The notes beneath the pieces are model-generated. The model was not told the origin of the DNA. It saw only the letters and a list, made by a program, of their open reading frames with translations, and made no database searches. From Trichoplax sp. H2 (Eukaryota; Placozoa; Uniplacotomia; Trichoplacea), in contig NOWV01000066.1 of assembly GCA_003344405.1 (NCBI GenBank), positions 310,001-374,000 of the forward strand: DNA of 64,000 nucleotides, in the 5' to 3' direction. Position numbers and translations under genes: made by a program. Shown here piece after piece: positions 42,301 to 54,560 of the stretch; position 1 is the first letter of the stretch; each line of letters starts with the position of its first letter.

Positions 42301-45300
42301 TTTTTTATCTTACCTATTTCAGAGGCTTATTAGGATATTTTACCTATCCTACCATCGCTTTCTTGCCTGGTCTACTATCGAGTGCCATAGCAGTCCAGTT
42401 TGAAAGAGATACTAGGTATACACCTTAAAGTACTTTTAAGATGATCAACGGACTGTCATCAATACTTTCCAATTGAAATGAACACAATATAAAATAATTT
42501 ATCTGGTATTTGATGTCACTGTAGTCTAGAATATCGTCTTTTTGTCTAATTTAAAAATTTCCAGAAAAAGGAATCGAATTTTGAAAAGCAAATCTTCACG
42601 AATTACATATTGTAGTACAATAACCTGACCGTGAAAGAATATATTTAACCGTTCAGTATTATTAGACTTGTAACAGGAGTATTGAATAGCAAAAGGCCAA
42701 ATTAATGAGTGCAATCAGCTAATTTATTAGGGCTACTTTTAATCAGTCGTGAATATAAATTTGATATCGACTGCTTTCTAACAGTCGATTTGATATCGTA
42801 ACGATATCCATCTATTATTGCTATGCCATAACCAAAGCTTCGATGGCAACTTGGATTTAAATTGGAATAAAATACGATAGAAAAATGTACAGTAAAATTC
42901 GTAGTACTCAGCTGTTTAAAAGTAGATTTGCGTATGTAGTCACGATCATCTTGTTACACAATCATAGATTGTGTGTTAGTAATAAATCTTTTTATACCCT
43001 TGAAATTTGTTAATATGACGTTACTATTATTAAAACTCATAGCAGAATAATCTATCCATTTTCTATTACGTTTAGGGTACCTATGCTTGCTTTGTACCTG
43101 ACTAACCTGGTAGGCAGTGATAATCATGCTAATAATTCTGTACTGATTCTCTGAATAGTATTTTTAAAATAGAGAATAACTACCCTTAAACTGATAGCTT
43201 TGATTGCATTGAACAGTTATGTAAATTTCACGTTATACTCACTTCGTATGCTAAACTATTTTCTACAATAGTCATTAGGAACATTATTTAACACTCTTGT
43301 ATCGCTTGGCATCACTAATGGCATACCTTATGGAGATGTAAGTATGATACACTATTTTGTAATGGATGTGATGAATCCGCTCATATGTAGTTCGAAGTTA
43401 TCTTATAATAAAATACCCTTACTATAAAATAGAATAACTCCTAGTAGAAAAGAAGTTACTGTAATCCTTGACAAACTGATTTATATCGATAATATTCTTC
43501 AGTGCATTTAACAAATTTACATTATAGCAATCAACATTATAACAAAGGTTTTTTATCTTATATTAATAACAGGTTATCATCTTCTGCATAGCTACTGCTA
43601 GTTTAATGTATCTTTACAGGTAAATGCCCAAAATAGTGTATTGTTCTGTTCTATTCCACCTGGATGCTATAAAAAAACTTGTAACCATAAGACAGACATT
43701 TCAATTAATGTGCTGTATTTCCTCTGTTGCAATTACTAGAAAACGTGTTGGATTGGGCCCATCATTAAAATCATTAATCAAGTATAATATTGCTTACACG
43801 AGCATAAGCTATTTCAATAAAGTTACTATCGATTTACTGATATGGACTACGTTGTAACATTAATCTGATTGAAATTATTACCATTTACAGATTTTTCATC
43901 GGCCAAGATAAATACGAAGATAATCAACTTAATGTTGAACCTTACAATTTACCGGTCATTGGATTGATACAACAATCGTATGACGGATATATTTTAATAT
44001 TTAAATTGGACAGTTTTCGAAAGATATTAAGTTAATAATGCTGTACTAATACAGTATTACTCCGATCTTATGTCTGCACTTTAGTATCAATAAATTGTAT
44101 AATTATCCAATCCTTGGTAGGATTACCTTTACCCTTCAGGTATTATATATATATATATTAATTATTGATCACTAGTGGCGATAGTTTGTTTGACAAGAAA
44201 TATTAAATTACCATATTTACATAATTTATCTTAATAATGTATAGGGTTTCTTGCGAGGATTTTCCACTGGCTTTGCTATTTCCTCGTTGTTTGCAATTTT
44301 TAAAAATATGAAACAGTTGGGTCGCAATCCAGGTACACTAAAACTACGTTGTTGTATAGACTTAACTGTAGGTTACTATCGAATTAACTAGCAATTTTAA
44401 TGCAATTGCAGCCAGAGTTATTCAAGCCATTTTTAGCAAGAAAAATATGGGTTTACCAATGTTTCTGGGCTCCTTAGTTGGCATATATAAGGTTCTGAAA
44501 AATAGTTAATTTTGATCAAGCAATAATAGCAAGACGTAGTTTCTCACTATTCCAATGCGTTTATACTAACTGTAACATTATCATTTTTTAAATATTCTTA
44601 CTGATACCCTAGGCCGTCACTTCATTCCTACATTGGTTGCATGGAAAACATTCTGAATGGCATGGCGCTTTAGCAGGTAATCATTATCTAAAGAGTCATG
44701 TTAAAAATAAGTTGAATACAATAGTGATTAAACCTACAGCTGTAAAAAAAAGTAACAATTCCCTATTCGTATTCTAGGTGGCCTTTGTGGTACTTCCTTA
44801 GTATTCTATAGAAGTGGTACTATCGCATTATATTTTCTACTTAAATCACTAGAGGTAAACTTGATGATGTTATTTCTTTTTATTTGGTGTCATTCTTTAG
44901 CTATTACAATAATAACTCTCATACTGTGCGATTTGACTTTATTTTTTAGGCCTATTATAAATTAGGCATAGATTATGGGCACCTCCCCAGCATAAAACAT
45001 TTCGATATTGCCCTATACTCACTTGCAACAGCAATTGTTTTCAATTATGTAAGTAGCACATCAGTACAGCGATAACGTGAAAAATGTGAGCTAACTATTT
45101 ATTTCAAAATCAATTTTAAATATGCAAAAATATTAGGCGATTATATCCCCACAATATTTGCGCGGAAGTTACCAACGTTTCATTGTTCAGGTTACCAAAG
45201 ACAGGTACGTCTAACTAAATCCAGTAGTTATACTGTTTGAATAACATAGTGAGTCAAACTATAAATGTTTATGTGGGTACATGAATATTATTGTTATGGT

Positions 45301-45439
45301 ATAAAACATTGTAGTAGTTAAGTGTTATTCGATGGCTCATACATAGATTGTTAAATTAATTCATAATTTTTTATTAATTAGGGTTACTATAATATCCGGA
45401 AATATGACTAAAGCATTACAAGCTGCATTTGCTAAATAA
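39388..45439 (+). CDS. TMEM135: Transmembrane protein 135 (TMEM135)
   Basis: Multi-pass membrane protein of the TMEM135 family, linked in mammals to peroxisomes and mitochondrial dynamics. Fifteen exons: 39388-39546, 41967-42094, 42323-42415, 43076-43109, 43272-43337, 43573-43619, 43891-43977, 44085-44139, 44245-44332, 44412-44491, 44613-44676, 44778-44854, 44950-45048, 45137-45204, 45382-45439. All phases agree; 400 residues (human 458). The Cys-rich N-terminus CYEHGHNWNPNC corresponds to the human CYEIGHTWHPSC block and fixes the start. Later family blocks are LGLNGSLFIVFFC, MGLPMFLGSLVGIYK and GALAGGLCGTSLVFYRSGT, then YLRGSYQRFIVQVTK near the end. It is shorter than the human protein in the middle and at the C-terminus. 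Intron 1 (2.4 kb) is filled with repeats. Confidence 0.9.
39990..41700. repeat. Degenerate satellite in TMEM135 intron 1
   Basis: Units of about 170-250 bases with ordered words: TCTACATTCGATTGATC (about 40023, 40900 and variants at 40497, 40720, 41341, 41511), CATAGGATGATTTAA, AGCTTAAGCTAGTCATGG, GCAGATGATTGCT, CATCATTGGCAAGTTTTC and AGCTTTACAGAAACC. At least seven diverged copies. The minor frames here carry no protein signal. Confidence 0.8.
41224..41282 (+). repeat. Polypyrimidine tract with TTCCCTCTC units
   Basis: Almost pure C/T run of about 55 bases in TMEM135 intron 1, partly mirror-symmetric, including three TTCCCTCTC repeats. Such tracts can form intramolecular triplexes in principle. 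It may simply be a microsatellite. Confidence 0.75.
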
Positions 45440-47446
45440 TCTACTGTCATCTATTGTCTTCTTTAGCACTACTGATAGTTATTGACATGTAAATACGTAT
45501 TAAGTAGGTGTTAAATAATTCATTGCCTTAATTTTTAACGTTTTAGTCATTTAAATTTGATTTATTGGAATATTGGTAAATTGCTTTATAGCATGCATTG
45601 TCGTCTAGTCCTATGGAGACGTATGAAATTATCACTGATTGCTTAAAGTACGAAATAAATCAGTCAGGCTAAAAGTTATGCAATTTGTTCACCCTAATAA
45701 TATACGGCCTGTTTTCTGCTTCAGTTTGGAATTATTCGATAGATTTACAGATTTATAAATGTATGGCTTTGTTCTTGTACTCTAATTAATCAAATATTAG
45801 CTGATTATATTTACAAATGTAATTATTTTCTCTTTTAGTTAGTGCGTTACAATACCAAATACATATTATCGATGAAAGTCGATAATTACTATCTTAGGTA
45901 TAATGTGATGTGCAGCTTTAATGTATTCGAGAATGAATAGGATTTAACGGAAAGCATTTCTACTAATAACGAGTGCAGAAACTGAATAAAAATGTCCTAA
46001 TGACGCTTTTCTAGCAACTGATACGCTACCCATGCTTATAATATAAAGTATAGTAGCCATAAATTTCTTATATCTCAATAAAATTCTAGTTTGCATATTC
46101 TGAAATATCTTTATAAATCAGACGTCCAGTAAAAAGTCATTCGGAAAAGATTTTATTTAAGGTATATGTTACAATATGTATAACGTTCTCGTATTATTAG
46201 AAAAGTAACAGCATGACTAAACTCCTCAATTATAAATGCATGAAATTCCACACTGAATTTTCCTGTAGAGATAGCTCTATATTCCAGCTAATAATTCCAG
46301 CATTTAATATCATTTCTCCTTCATTAAATATTTCAAAACAGAGCTGCATTGTTAGTTTGATTGATTGATTTTGCGTTATGTTCCTGTTGAGATTAGATTG
46401 CAGTCAAGCTATAAACTCATTAGAACAGAATATCTTGAACGATTTTTATATTAATTTAATGAGTTGGTATTATTTTCTCCTTCACTGTGTTAAAATAGAA
46501 TTATAGATTTATTTTAACTGATTTTACTGTATGTTTTCGCTGAAATTTGATTGTAGATTCAGAATCTCGAACCTATAGCAATTGATTACCAGTCTCCGTT
46601 ACTTTAGTACAAAATGATAATTCTTACACTATAGTAATTATTGACTTATCGTAAATATTTAGGTCAAATGTAATGTAGGTATTTGATCACGAATAATTAC
46701 AAGTATACAATATACTAGAATAATTCATGTTAAAATGACTATTAGCTCCTGTATTGAAGATTTAGGTAAAATCTTGAGATATTCGATTGCATCTGAACGT
46801 ACATTGTACAGTGATTTGTGAGCTAATGTTATTAAAATTATAATTATTAGATTGATAAGTGACATTGATTGAATATTGCAACACCTAAGCATAATAGAAT
46901 TTATTTAATATGTTAAATATTTCATGTTATAGATGTGATTAGGCGATGGGTAAATTATCAAGATCAAGTTTGAATAATCGTCATTCTTCTGGGCTTACCT
47001 CACAATGGGGTTGATCGAGATAATAGTGTTTACTATCGACTCCATCGAATATGGGGGATTTAATGATATAACCTAAAGCAATAGTAATCATCTTACATTG
47101 ATCATGTAGCTCAAGAAAGTTCTTCTTTACAATTAAAGTTATCAAAATTTTTTACTTGACGGATGCTGGAGCTAAGTCACTTCTATAGTACTAAAGAATT
47201 TCTACCCTAAAGTTCTATTTCACATTCATAGTATTAACTGTAACTGAGTCAGGAGAACTCCGTGATAGCATTAGAAAGACACTTAGGGAAATAAATTACT
47301 TCGGCGTGACTCTGAACATCATGATGCAAGATCTAAGCCATCTGTATCTTTATAGCCTATTTTTTACCAGTATTAAAAATAAAAAGCATGGACTTGCTGG
47401 CATAACTTATGGCCAAAAGAGACTTGGCAGCCAGTGTTGGCATTAC
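45440..47446. other. Convergent 3' region of TMEM135, no further gene seen
   Basis: A candidate TMEM135 AATAAA lies at 45654-45659. Otherwise AT-rich with no long frame. I searched the minus strand for continuation exons of the Rh-like frame at 47447-47542 and did not recognise any. Confidence 0.5.
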
Positions 47447-47542
47447 TTCTGCATCGAATCGTACAAAGATTGCATAGAGAATAACAGTAGTAATTTCAAA
47501 TAAAGCCACAAAAATGGCCAATCTACGGTTTAAAAATATCAT
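47447..47542 (-). CDS. Orphan exon resembling the first exon of an Rh-type ammonium transporter
   Basis: From ATG (47542) the frame gives 32 residues ending at a good donor (GAA then GTAATG). It reads a short polar start, NRRLAIFVALFEITT, then VILYAIFVRFDAE. This is like the N-terminal first membrane segment of Rh glycoproteins, which typically ends in a motif like VFVRYD. No other Rh exon was recognised towards 45440, so it may be a fragment or coincidence. The reading frame continues past the donor to a stop at about 47357 with less convincing sequence. Confidence 0.3.
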
Positions 47543-48355
47543 TATCAATTGATATGTCCTAGATATAATTAGCGTAGATCAGTGAAAGTTTAGCTAAGTA
47601 TTCTTCATTTATTCACTATGATTGTGCGGGAAATCTTGCTACTGAATCCAGCTGACAAGATCGAGCTAAGGACAAGAACGTACAGCTGATAGATTTTTTC
47701 CTTCAGCTTGCTTGGTTGCAACGGATAAAATCTTTGTTGTGAGGTAATATTTTGATGTTACTATCGTAGGTATAATGGAGATTATTATTTTAAGGGTTAA
47801 GAACGCCTTTAAACTAGGCAGAAATCATCAACCTATTCCTTACCTCCACTCTAGGCTCATAGGCGAAGAAATACTCTAGTATCTGAGCTAGATTCTAATT
47901 ATAAAGAAGTAGGCTGGCAATAGTATTGCAAGAAGATAGAGTTAATTATTATTTTTTATAGCCATGAACAGCACAATAATCTATCCTGCCACTCAAAGTT
48001 GAGAATAAAATCAAGCATAATAATAGCAACAGGTATCTAATACAATCTCCAGCTTGGCTGCACGCGTATTATGACCGTTCTAATTGATCTTGTAACTACA
48101 TGATTTCGATATTGCCTACTCTATTATCGATCATCGCCAGCATCGAGTCCCTCCTTAATTGAATGCGATTATACTACTGTAGCAAAGAGCATTATTGAAA
48201 TGGAGATATATCTAATTAATATGTAGTAGTGTAGTCATGCCGTATAATGAATTGGCCATATATATATATACCATCTAAACGCGTCTATTTATACATCATT
48301 AATACGTAGTGCTACCATCCTATGAAGATGCAGCACTATAGCCTAGTATAGTATT

Positions 48356-48402
48356 ACCAATTGACTACAAGAAGACATCATATCTCCTTGTAGTCAATTG
48401 GT
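48356..48402. repeat. Perfect 16-base inverted repeat
   Basis: ACCAATTGACTACAAG (48356-48371) and its exact reverse complement (48387-48402) are separated by 15 bases. The right arm and about 85 bases after it recur, diverged, at 50724-50822 in YccF gene A intron 1, so this is part of a dispersed repeat family. Confidence 0.85.
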
Positions 48403-48584
48403 TATGACGATGGATAGATAGAAATAAGTAAAGATTCATAAAAATATATACTCCTGAAATAGTAGCTACGCGTGCTTTCGTCTTATATTCGTAATTGCAG
48501 ATACATGTGCATTAGGACAAACATAAATTTATGTTTGTTATCGTTGAGAGGAAATAAATCAGGAACTTTCAAAGTATGTCAAAA

Positions 48585-48590
48585 TTTATT
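48585..48590 (-). other. Candidate polyadenylation signal of YccF gene A
   Basis: AATAAA on the minus strand, about 360 bases past the stop codon. Weak evidence in AT-rich DNA. Confidence 0.25.
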
Positions 48591-48948
48591 GACTCCTTAT
48601 GTAAAATTAGATAACGGACATAACTGTAGCCAAATAGCCTAATAAAACAATTACAATGACTTAGGAAGAAGAAGTAAAATTTGAAAAATAATTCGTAGTA
48701 GTTGCTAATGTATTTTCCGTAGTAGGTATAGCTACAATCAGTACACCAATATTCTATCGTTATTGTATGAGTATGGTATTATAACTATTAACTTGATTAT
48801 GTCGAAATTGACAGTCTGCTGCATAATATTCAATATGATTAATGATGTATAATTTGATACTTATCTCCGCCATAATTGTGCTGATAAATTGTCATGTAAG
48901 AATATGATATCCTAGACATGCAAACTCGTATATAATACTTTGCCAATC

Positions 48949-51900
48949 TTATGGAGTATTTGCAGGAACATTAGTTGAAGTTGTAGTAACAGTCTTTTTT
49001 TCACGCATAGCAGTTAAATGGTAGCCAAACGGCCACAATGCAATTCTCCCTAATTTGAAATTCTGAATTCCAAACGGGATGCATATTAGAGTTATAAACT
49101 GAACTAAACCTAGGAGGAAGTGCTCGATCGCGAATAAAATTCCAAAAGGTAACCAGAGTACGTTGCCACAGCATGTTATACAACTCTAGACAGATAGCCA
49201 GAGAGAAGTTTTACGATTGCGAATCATATTAATAATCAATTTACGTAATATTTAAATATTAAATTGATAAAATAAGTGAATTTTGTACGGCTTGCTATCA
49301 ATTTAAATATAGGATATCCCTTGATCCGTTTATTTTATACATTTGAAGTTAATGCAATTATTATTATAATAATCGAGACATATTTGCTCTATCTTTAAAA
49401 TAAATGATAGGATTCTTTATCTATTGATGATAACTGTAGCTTTTTATTTCTGTACCACTCATGTTAAAGCTGCGATCCAAAACTTTATAATAAGTATACC
49501 AATACGAGCATACTGGATATAACTTTAGTAATGCTAACCTTTTCGTCTTCCCGAGATACCGGATTTATGCCACTGACATCTTTGCCGAATGGTAATAATG
49601 TTAACATAGCCATCTAAAAAATGAAAGAAAATTAAATGTTAACCTATTCGCCTTGTTGAAAAGTAGTAGTAAAAGACTTCTAGAGTAACAGTAATTTTAT
49701 TTCTATCATGATAAAATGTATGGACGACGGTATGATATTGTGATAGTGCCTTTAAAAAAACACTCCAGTAAGAACTTCTATTTGTTGATAATTTCAATTC
49801 ATTTCATAAATTGTTTATCCTACCGTAAGTATGTATTTGCATAATTTAACCTACAAGTAAAGCTTATTTTGAGATCACACACTAATTACATAAAAGCATT
49901 CTAATACTACAGAAAGAGACTTGTGCAATCGAACAATCTCATCACAGACCTGATCTATTTTGGGACTGTTTGTGTGAACTAACTTTCGAATTACGGTAGA
50001 CATTGACATAATCCTTAATCTTACCCACTACTGTACGGTATCATGATCTATTTTTGAAATTGTAATTATTTTATAACTAGCTTTCGAATACGATATAGAC
50101 ACGCTTTTCAATCTAATTCAATATTTGTACACACTGTAGTCTAACCTACAAACATCAGCTATTTTGAGAATGTGCTTATTAACTGTAAATAAACTAGCTT
50201 TCGAATTAGAGTTTTATGCAATCTGTAATTTAACCTACAAACATCAGCTATTTTGGGGGATCTGCTTATTAAGTGTAAATAAACTGGCTTTCGAATTAGA
50301 GGTTTATGCAATCTGTAGTCTAAGTTTAAACATTATCTATTTAGGGTAGCACTTATACCGTGAAGTAACTTTGAAATTAGATATTTGCAAACTTTATAAC
50401 CTGCAAATATGGTTTATTTGAGGGCTGCGCTTATGCGATGAGCTAGCTTACTGTTACTAATTAATGGAGATATCTTGGAATGATATCTTATAAAGTCGAA
50501 ATATATCGATATATATCAGTCTACCTTAAAGCAGACAAGGCCACATGGAATACCAATAATCGTGACTGAAAATGCAACGCCCAAAAGAGCCCATTGAAGT
50601 GCCAAGAAGAAGCCACCACAAATTAACCAAAAGACGTTGCCAACCCACTAATAACAAAGTGAAAGTATTTAATAAATATTCATTAGTATAGTATCATTAG
50701 AAGACTAGAATCATATTATCTTCTTGTAGTCCATTGGTAATGACGATGGATAGATAGAAATTAGTAAAAATTCTTGAAAATTTGTCAGCCTGAAATCGTA
50801 TCTACACGTACTTTCGTCTTATAGAGGGTAGAAAAGTGAATCAAGAATGACATTAATTCTACAACTGTAGAGAGAATATCCAATTCTATGAGCTACATAG
50901 TACAGTATAGCTTTAAAGGAAATCAAATATTTAAGATGTAAATGATATGAATATCTAGATGATGTTTACGTGTTCAAGATTTGAGAAAGGAGAGATGAGG
51001 AATGGTAAAGATGATCCATCCTCTAGCTCTCGAATGGATAAGAATGATTTTACGTATAAGGAATGGATGAACAGACTAAATAGGGTATAGAATCAGCATT
51101 ACATGAACATGATGTATCTTTTAGCGCTGGAATAGACAAAAATGACTTCATAAGGACTACAGTAGGATATGCAGGTAGTTTGACGATTGGGATCATTATT
51201 GCATGGACATAGCGTGTCTTCTAGCCCTGAAATGATCAAGATCGATTTTATAGGGAATAGATATACTGCTAGCATAGGAGTAGAATCGCTATTGCATGGA
51301 AACATATAATGTATCTTCTAGCCTTAACATAAACAACAACGACTTGGATAAGGATTGATGTGCGGTTAGTATCAGGAGTAACATCGGCATCGAAAGGGAA
51401 ATAAGAGATCTTGTAGTCCTGGAATGGACAACAAGGACTTTCATCGAGAATAAAATGCAGGTAGTACGAAGAATGAAATCATCATGGAATGGAAATGTCT
51501 TATCCTCTTTCACTGAAATCACTCATTGGAGCCACTATTGCTTTACAGTTATTGCTGAAGAGCAGTGGATCATAGATCGAATTCAAGACTATTGAATAAA
51601 TTAATAATTATTGTAAGCTTACATGGCAAGCATTGCGAGAATCATACGTCTCGGTGACTTCAGTTTGGGTAACGACAGGATTTTGTTGGCCTTGATCGAT
51701 TTTTAGGTTGATTTGCGTTTGATTCATGTTGAGGATTTGTTGGCCTTGATTTATTGCAGCAACATTGGAATCTGGATAGAGCGCAGGATTTGCTTGGCCT
51801 TGTTGTACGGCAGGAATTGCTTGACCTGGATACATGACAGGATTTACTTGGCCTAGTTGTACTGCAGGATTGGCTTGGCCTTGTTGCATAGCAGGAACTG

Positions 51901-52129
51901 CTTGACCTGGATACATGGCAGGATTTGCTTGGCCTGGATACATGGCAGGATTTGCTTGGCCTGGATACGTAGCAGGATTTGACTGCCCTTGATTTACTGG
52001 GAAATTCTGTTGATTTCCATACGCAGGAGGATTTTCTTGAAATCGATACTGGGGATTTTGCTGGCCTTGAGGCGCTGAAGGATTGCCTTGGCCTAGATTG
52101 ATTGCCCCAATATTTTTCTCTTGACTCAT
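48949..52129 (-). CDS. YccF (DUF307) membrane protein with repetitive GQ/NP-rich N-terminus
   Basis: Four exons on the minus strand: 52129-51623, 50647-50525, 49613-49539, 49185-48949; all phase 0; 313 residues. Exon 1 encodes about 169 residues of degenerate 9-10-residue repeats (PGQANPAMY, QGQANPAVQ) with no Lys/Arg-rich parts, ending TYDSRNACH. Exons 2-3 form the first YccF half (GNVFWLICGGF ... TIIGIPCGLVCFK, then MLTLLPFGKDV); exon 4 forms the second (CGNVLWLPFGIL ... CIPFGIQNFKLGRIALWPFG). This matches the two-half layout of bacterial YccF inner-membrane proteins, whose function is unknown. The ATG at 52129 is chosen because the longer upstream frame has no earlier ATG before an in-frame stop. 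The paralogue at 61759-63949 shares exon sizes. Confidence 0.85.
49900..50460. repeat. About 90-base tandem repeat in YccF-A intron 2
   Basis: Units contain AACCTACAAACATCAGCTAT, TTTTG, TGCTTATTAA and CTAGCTTTCGAATTAGA. Clear copies begin near 50145 and 50231; weaker ones flank them. The short plus-strand frame 50164-50349 is an artefact of this repeat. Confidence 0.75.
51010..51560. repeat. About 100-base tandem repeat in YccF-A intron 1
   Basis: Units contain ATCTTCTAGCCCTGAAATG-like words (near 51012, 51112, 51219, 51309, 51412), GACTT, and ATCGCTATTGCATGGA-like words. About five diverged copies precede exon 1 on the plus-strand map. Confidence 0.7.
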
Positions 52130-52619
52130 GATGTTGAAGATGGTAAAGACAGCTTCTTCCAATTTAACAACTCTTTGCGCTTAAGTCTAGAAAATACAAC
52201 ATTTCAATCAAAACCATCCAATAAGTTGGAATCCATCATGTTATAGCTGTTGTTACGCTTTGAGGATAAGATAGTCAAGATAGAGAAGTATTAGCTTATT
52301 ATTACTCGTATTATTTTTATCCTTAAAGCCGATATTTTTGAGTCTAGAGTTTTAATCAAAACTGCCCAATAAATTGAAATTCATCCTATTCTATCGAATT
52401 CAACGCAAAATGACTCTATCCATATTATAGCCAGGGGATAAGATTGATAGATAGGTTTTATGTTATTAATACTACTCGTATTCTATTTATCTTTTAATGC
52501 GATATTTTCGAATAGAGAGCTTTATTGTAAGATAGATAGGTTTTATTTAAATACTTCTAGGATTCTATTTATCTTTTAAGGTGATATTTTAGAGTAGAGA
52601 GCTGATGATATAGCAAAGT
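52130..52619. other. Upstream region of YccF gene A
   Basis: No gene. Diverged internal duplications occur (for example TTTATCTTTTAA-type words at about 52490 and 52570). The promoter of the minus-strand gene should lie here. Confidence 0.5.
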
Positions 52620-54560
52620 TTAACAAGGCGTTGAAAAAATAGTTCTAAGCATTTCTTGACCTTTTATCGTCATGGAATTTGAATGCTAGATACAGAGAAA
52701 GGATAGAAATTGAAAGCAATAGCAACAACGAATGCTTGGCAAGAAGTGAAATGAATACTATTCTATCGATTGATCGATCAACCCCATTTCTTGTCCCTCT
52801 AGGCCATACTGTTAATCATCATCATCACACTGGCATAGTAAACTGAATAGTTTATCTGGTTTTAAATGCATAGAAATACAGTCGATATGACTAGAATAGA
52901 CTAGCTACAAGAAAATATTCAACAAAGAGCTGGAAAAACTATCCTATTCACATCTTGATGCATTAAGGGAGTCTGAACAGTAAGTCAAATAATTTGTCTC
53001 GTTTCAGAGGAAATCATAGGACAAAATGGTTGAGGATAAAGGAATGTCCAATAAGGAGTTGAAAAAGGGACCCTATCTATTTCTTGGCCCCTTAGTAAAG
53101 CTTAAATAGTACTGTTTAATAGTTTGTTTGCTATTAGACGCAAAGAAATCATGATTATGTATGAGTAATTCTCGATACCTTCATGAATATGAATTTTGAG
53201 CAGAAAATTGAATAGTTTGTCTCACTTCAGGCCGAATAATATGAAGAAAATGGTGTAGTAAAAAATTTCCAACACGGAGTTGAAAAAAACTATCCAACAG
53301 TATTGATTTCTTGACCCATGGTGGAGTTAGAGTAGTAAGTTGAATAATATATTTGCATTGAGATAGACAAAAATAATATAATTCGAGGGATATAGGATAA
53401 ATAAAATGTTTAATAAGACGTTGAAAAAGGCATCTTATTCTTTTTTTAACTCCTTGATGGGATTGAAATAGGAAATTGAATAGTTTATCTTATGCGAAGA
53501 GAATGGCGTAGGAAAATGATTGTTCAAGAAGGGATTGGAAAGGTATTCTATCTTCGTATTTCTTGGTCTCTTAATAGAGTTTGAAAAGTAAGTTGAATAA
53601 TTTATTTGCATTGAGATGGATAGAAACAATATGATTCAAGGGATATAAGATAAATAAAATATTCAACAAGACGTTGAAAAAGGCATCCTATTCATTTTTT
53701 TAATTCCTTGGTGGGGTTGCAATAGGAAATTGAATAATTCATCTCATGTCAGAGGAAATAATATCAAGAAAATGGCATAGGAAAAATGAATGTTCCGCTA
53801 GCGATTGGAAAGGTATCCTATCTTCGTATTTCTTGGTCCCTTGATGGAGTTTGAAGAGTAAGTTGAATAATTTATTTGCTTTAAGATAGACGGAAATAAA
53901 AGGTTTCAAGGGATATAAGATAAATAAAATATTCAACAAGGCGTTGAAAAAGGTGTCCTATTCCTTTTTGAATTCATTGATGGAGTTGAAACAGGAAATT
54001 GAATAATTTATCTCATTTCAGAGGAAAATAATATGAGGAGAAAGGTATAGAAAAATGAATGTTCAAGGAAGCGTTGGAAAAGGCGTGCTATCTGTTTGTT
54101 GGTCCTTTAGGCTTTGATTAGTGCCGTAAATTGAATGAAAACTTTGCTTTCACATTTTACTGTATGAAATAATATGATTAAAATGGTCTAGGGCGAATAG
54201 ATGTTCAAATAAGGCATTGAAAAATCATTCAAGTCATTTCTGAACTCCTTAATAGAGTTGAAGCAGTCAATGAAATACTGACCTCATTTCAGAAGAATCA
54301 AGATGAAAAAAATGGTACGGAAAAAATTAAATGTTCCAAAAGGCGTTGATGGAAAAGGTATTTTATCTATTAATAGAGTTGAAGCAGTCAATGAAATGCT
54401 GACCTCATTTCAGCAGAATCAAGATAAAAAATTGAATGTTCAAAAAGGCGTTGATGGAAAAGGTATCCTATCTATTTCTTGATCCTATACTAGAGTGTTA
54501 AACACTCCTCAAGAGTATCGTAAGTTTAATAATTTATTTGCTTTCAAATACTTAAAAATA
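52620..54560. repeat. Minisatellite with dimeric higher-order structure
   Basis: About 14 diverged monomers of about 130-140 bases with the words GGCGTTGAAAAAGG, ATCCTATTC, TTTCTTGGTCCCTT, TAAGTTGAATAATTTAT and GGAAATAATATGA. Within 53389-53960 alternate monomers are much more alike than neighbours: GATATAAGATAAATAAAAT-type words recur at about 53389, 53644 and 53910, so the repeating unit there is a dimer of about 255-270 bases. Minus-strand frames 53435-53629 and 53739-53939 are two copies of the same repeat frame. Confidence 0.85.

Noticed and set aside
49001-49183. 60-codon minus-strand frame over YccF-A exon 4
   Set aside because: Shadow frame; the YccF second half is read in a different frame of the same exon.
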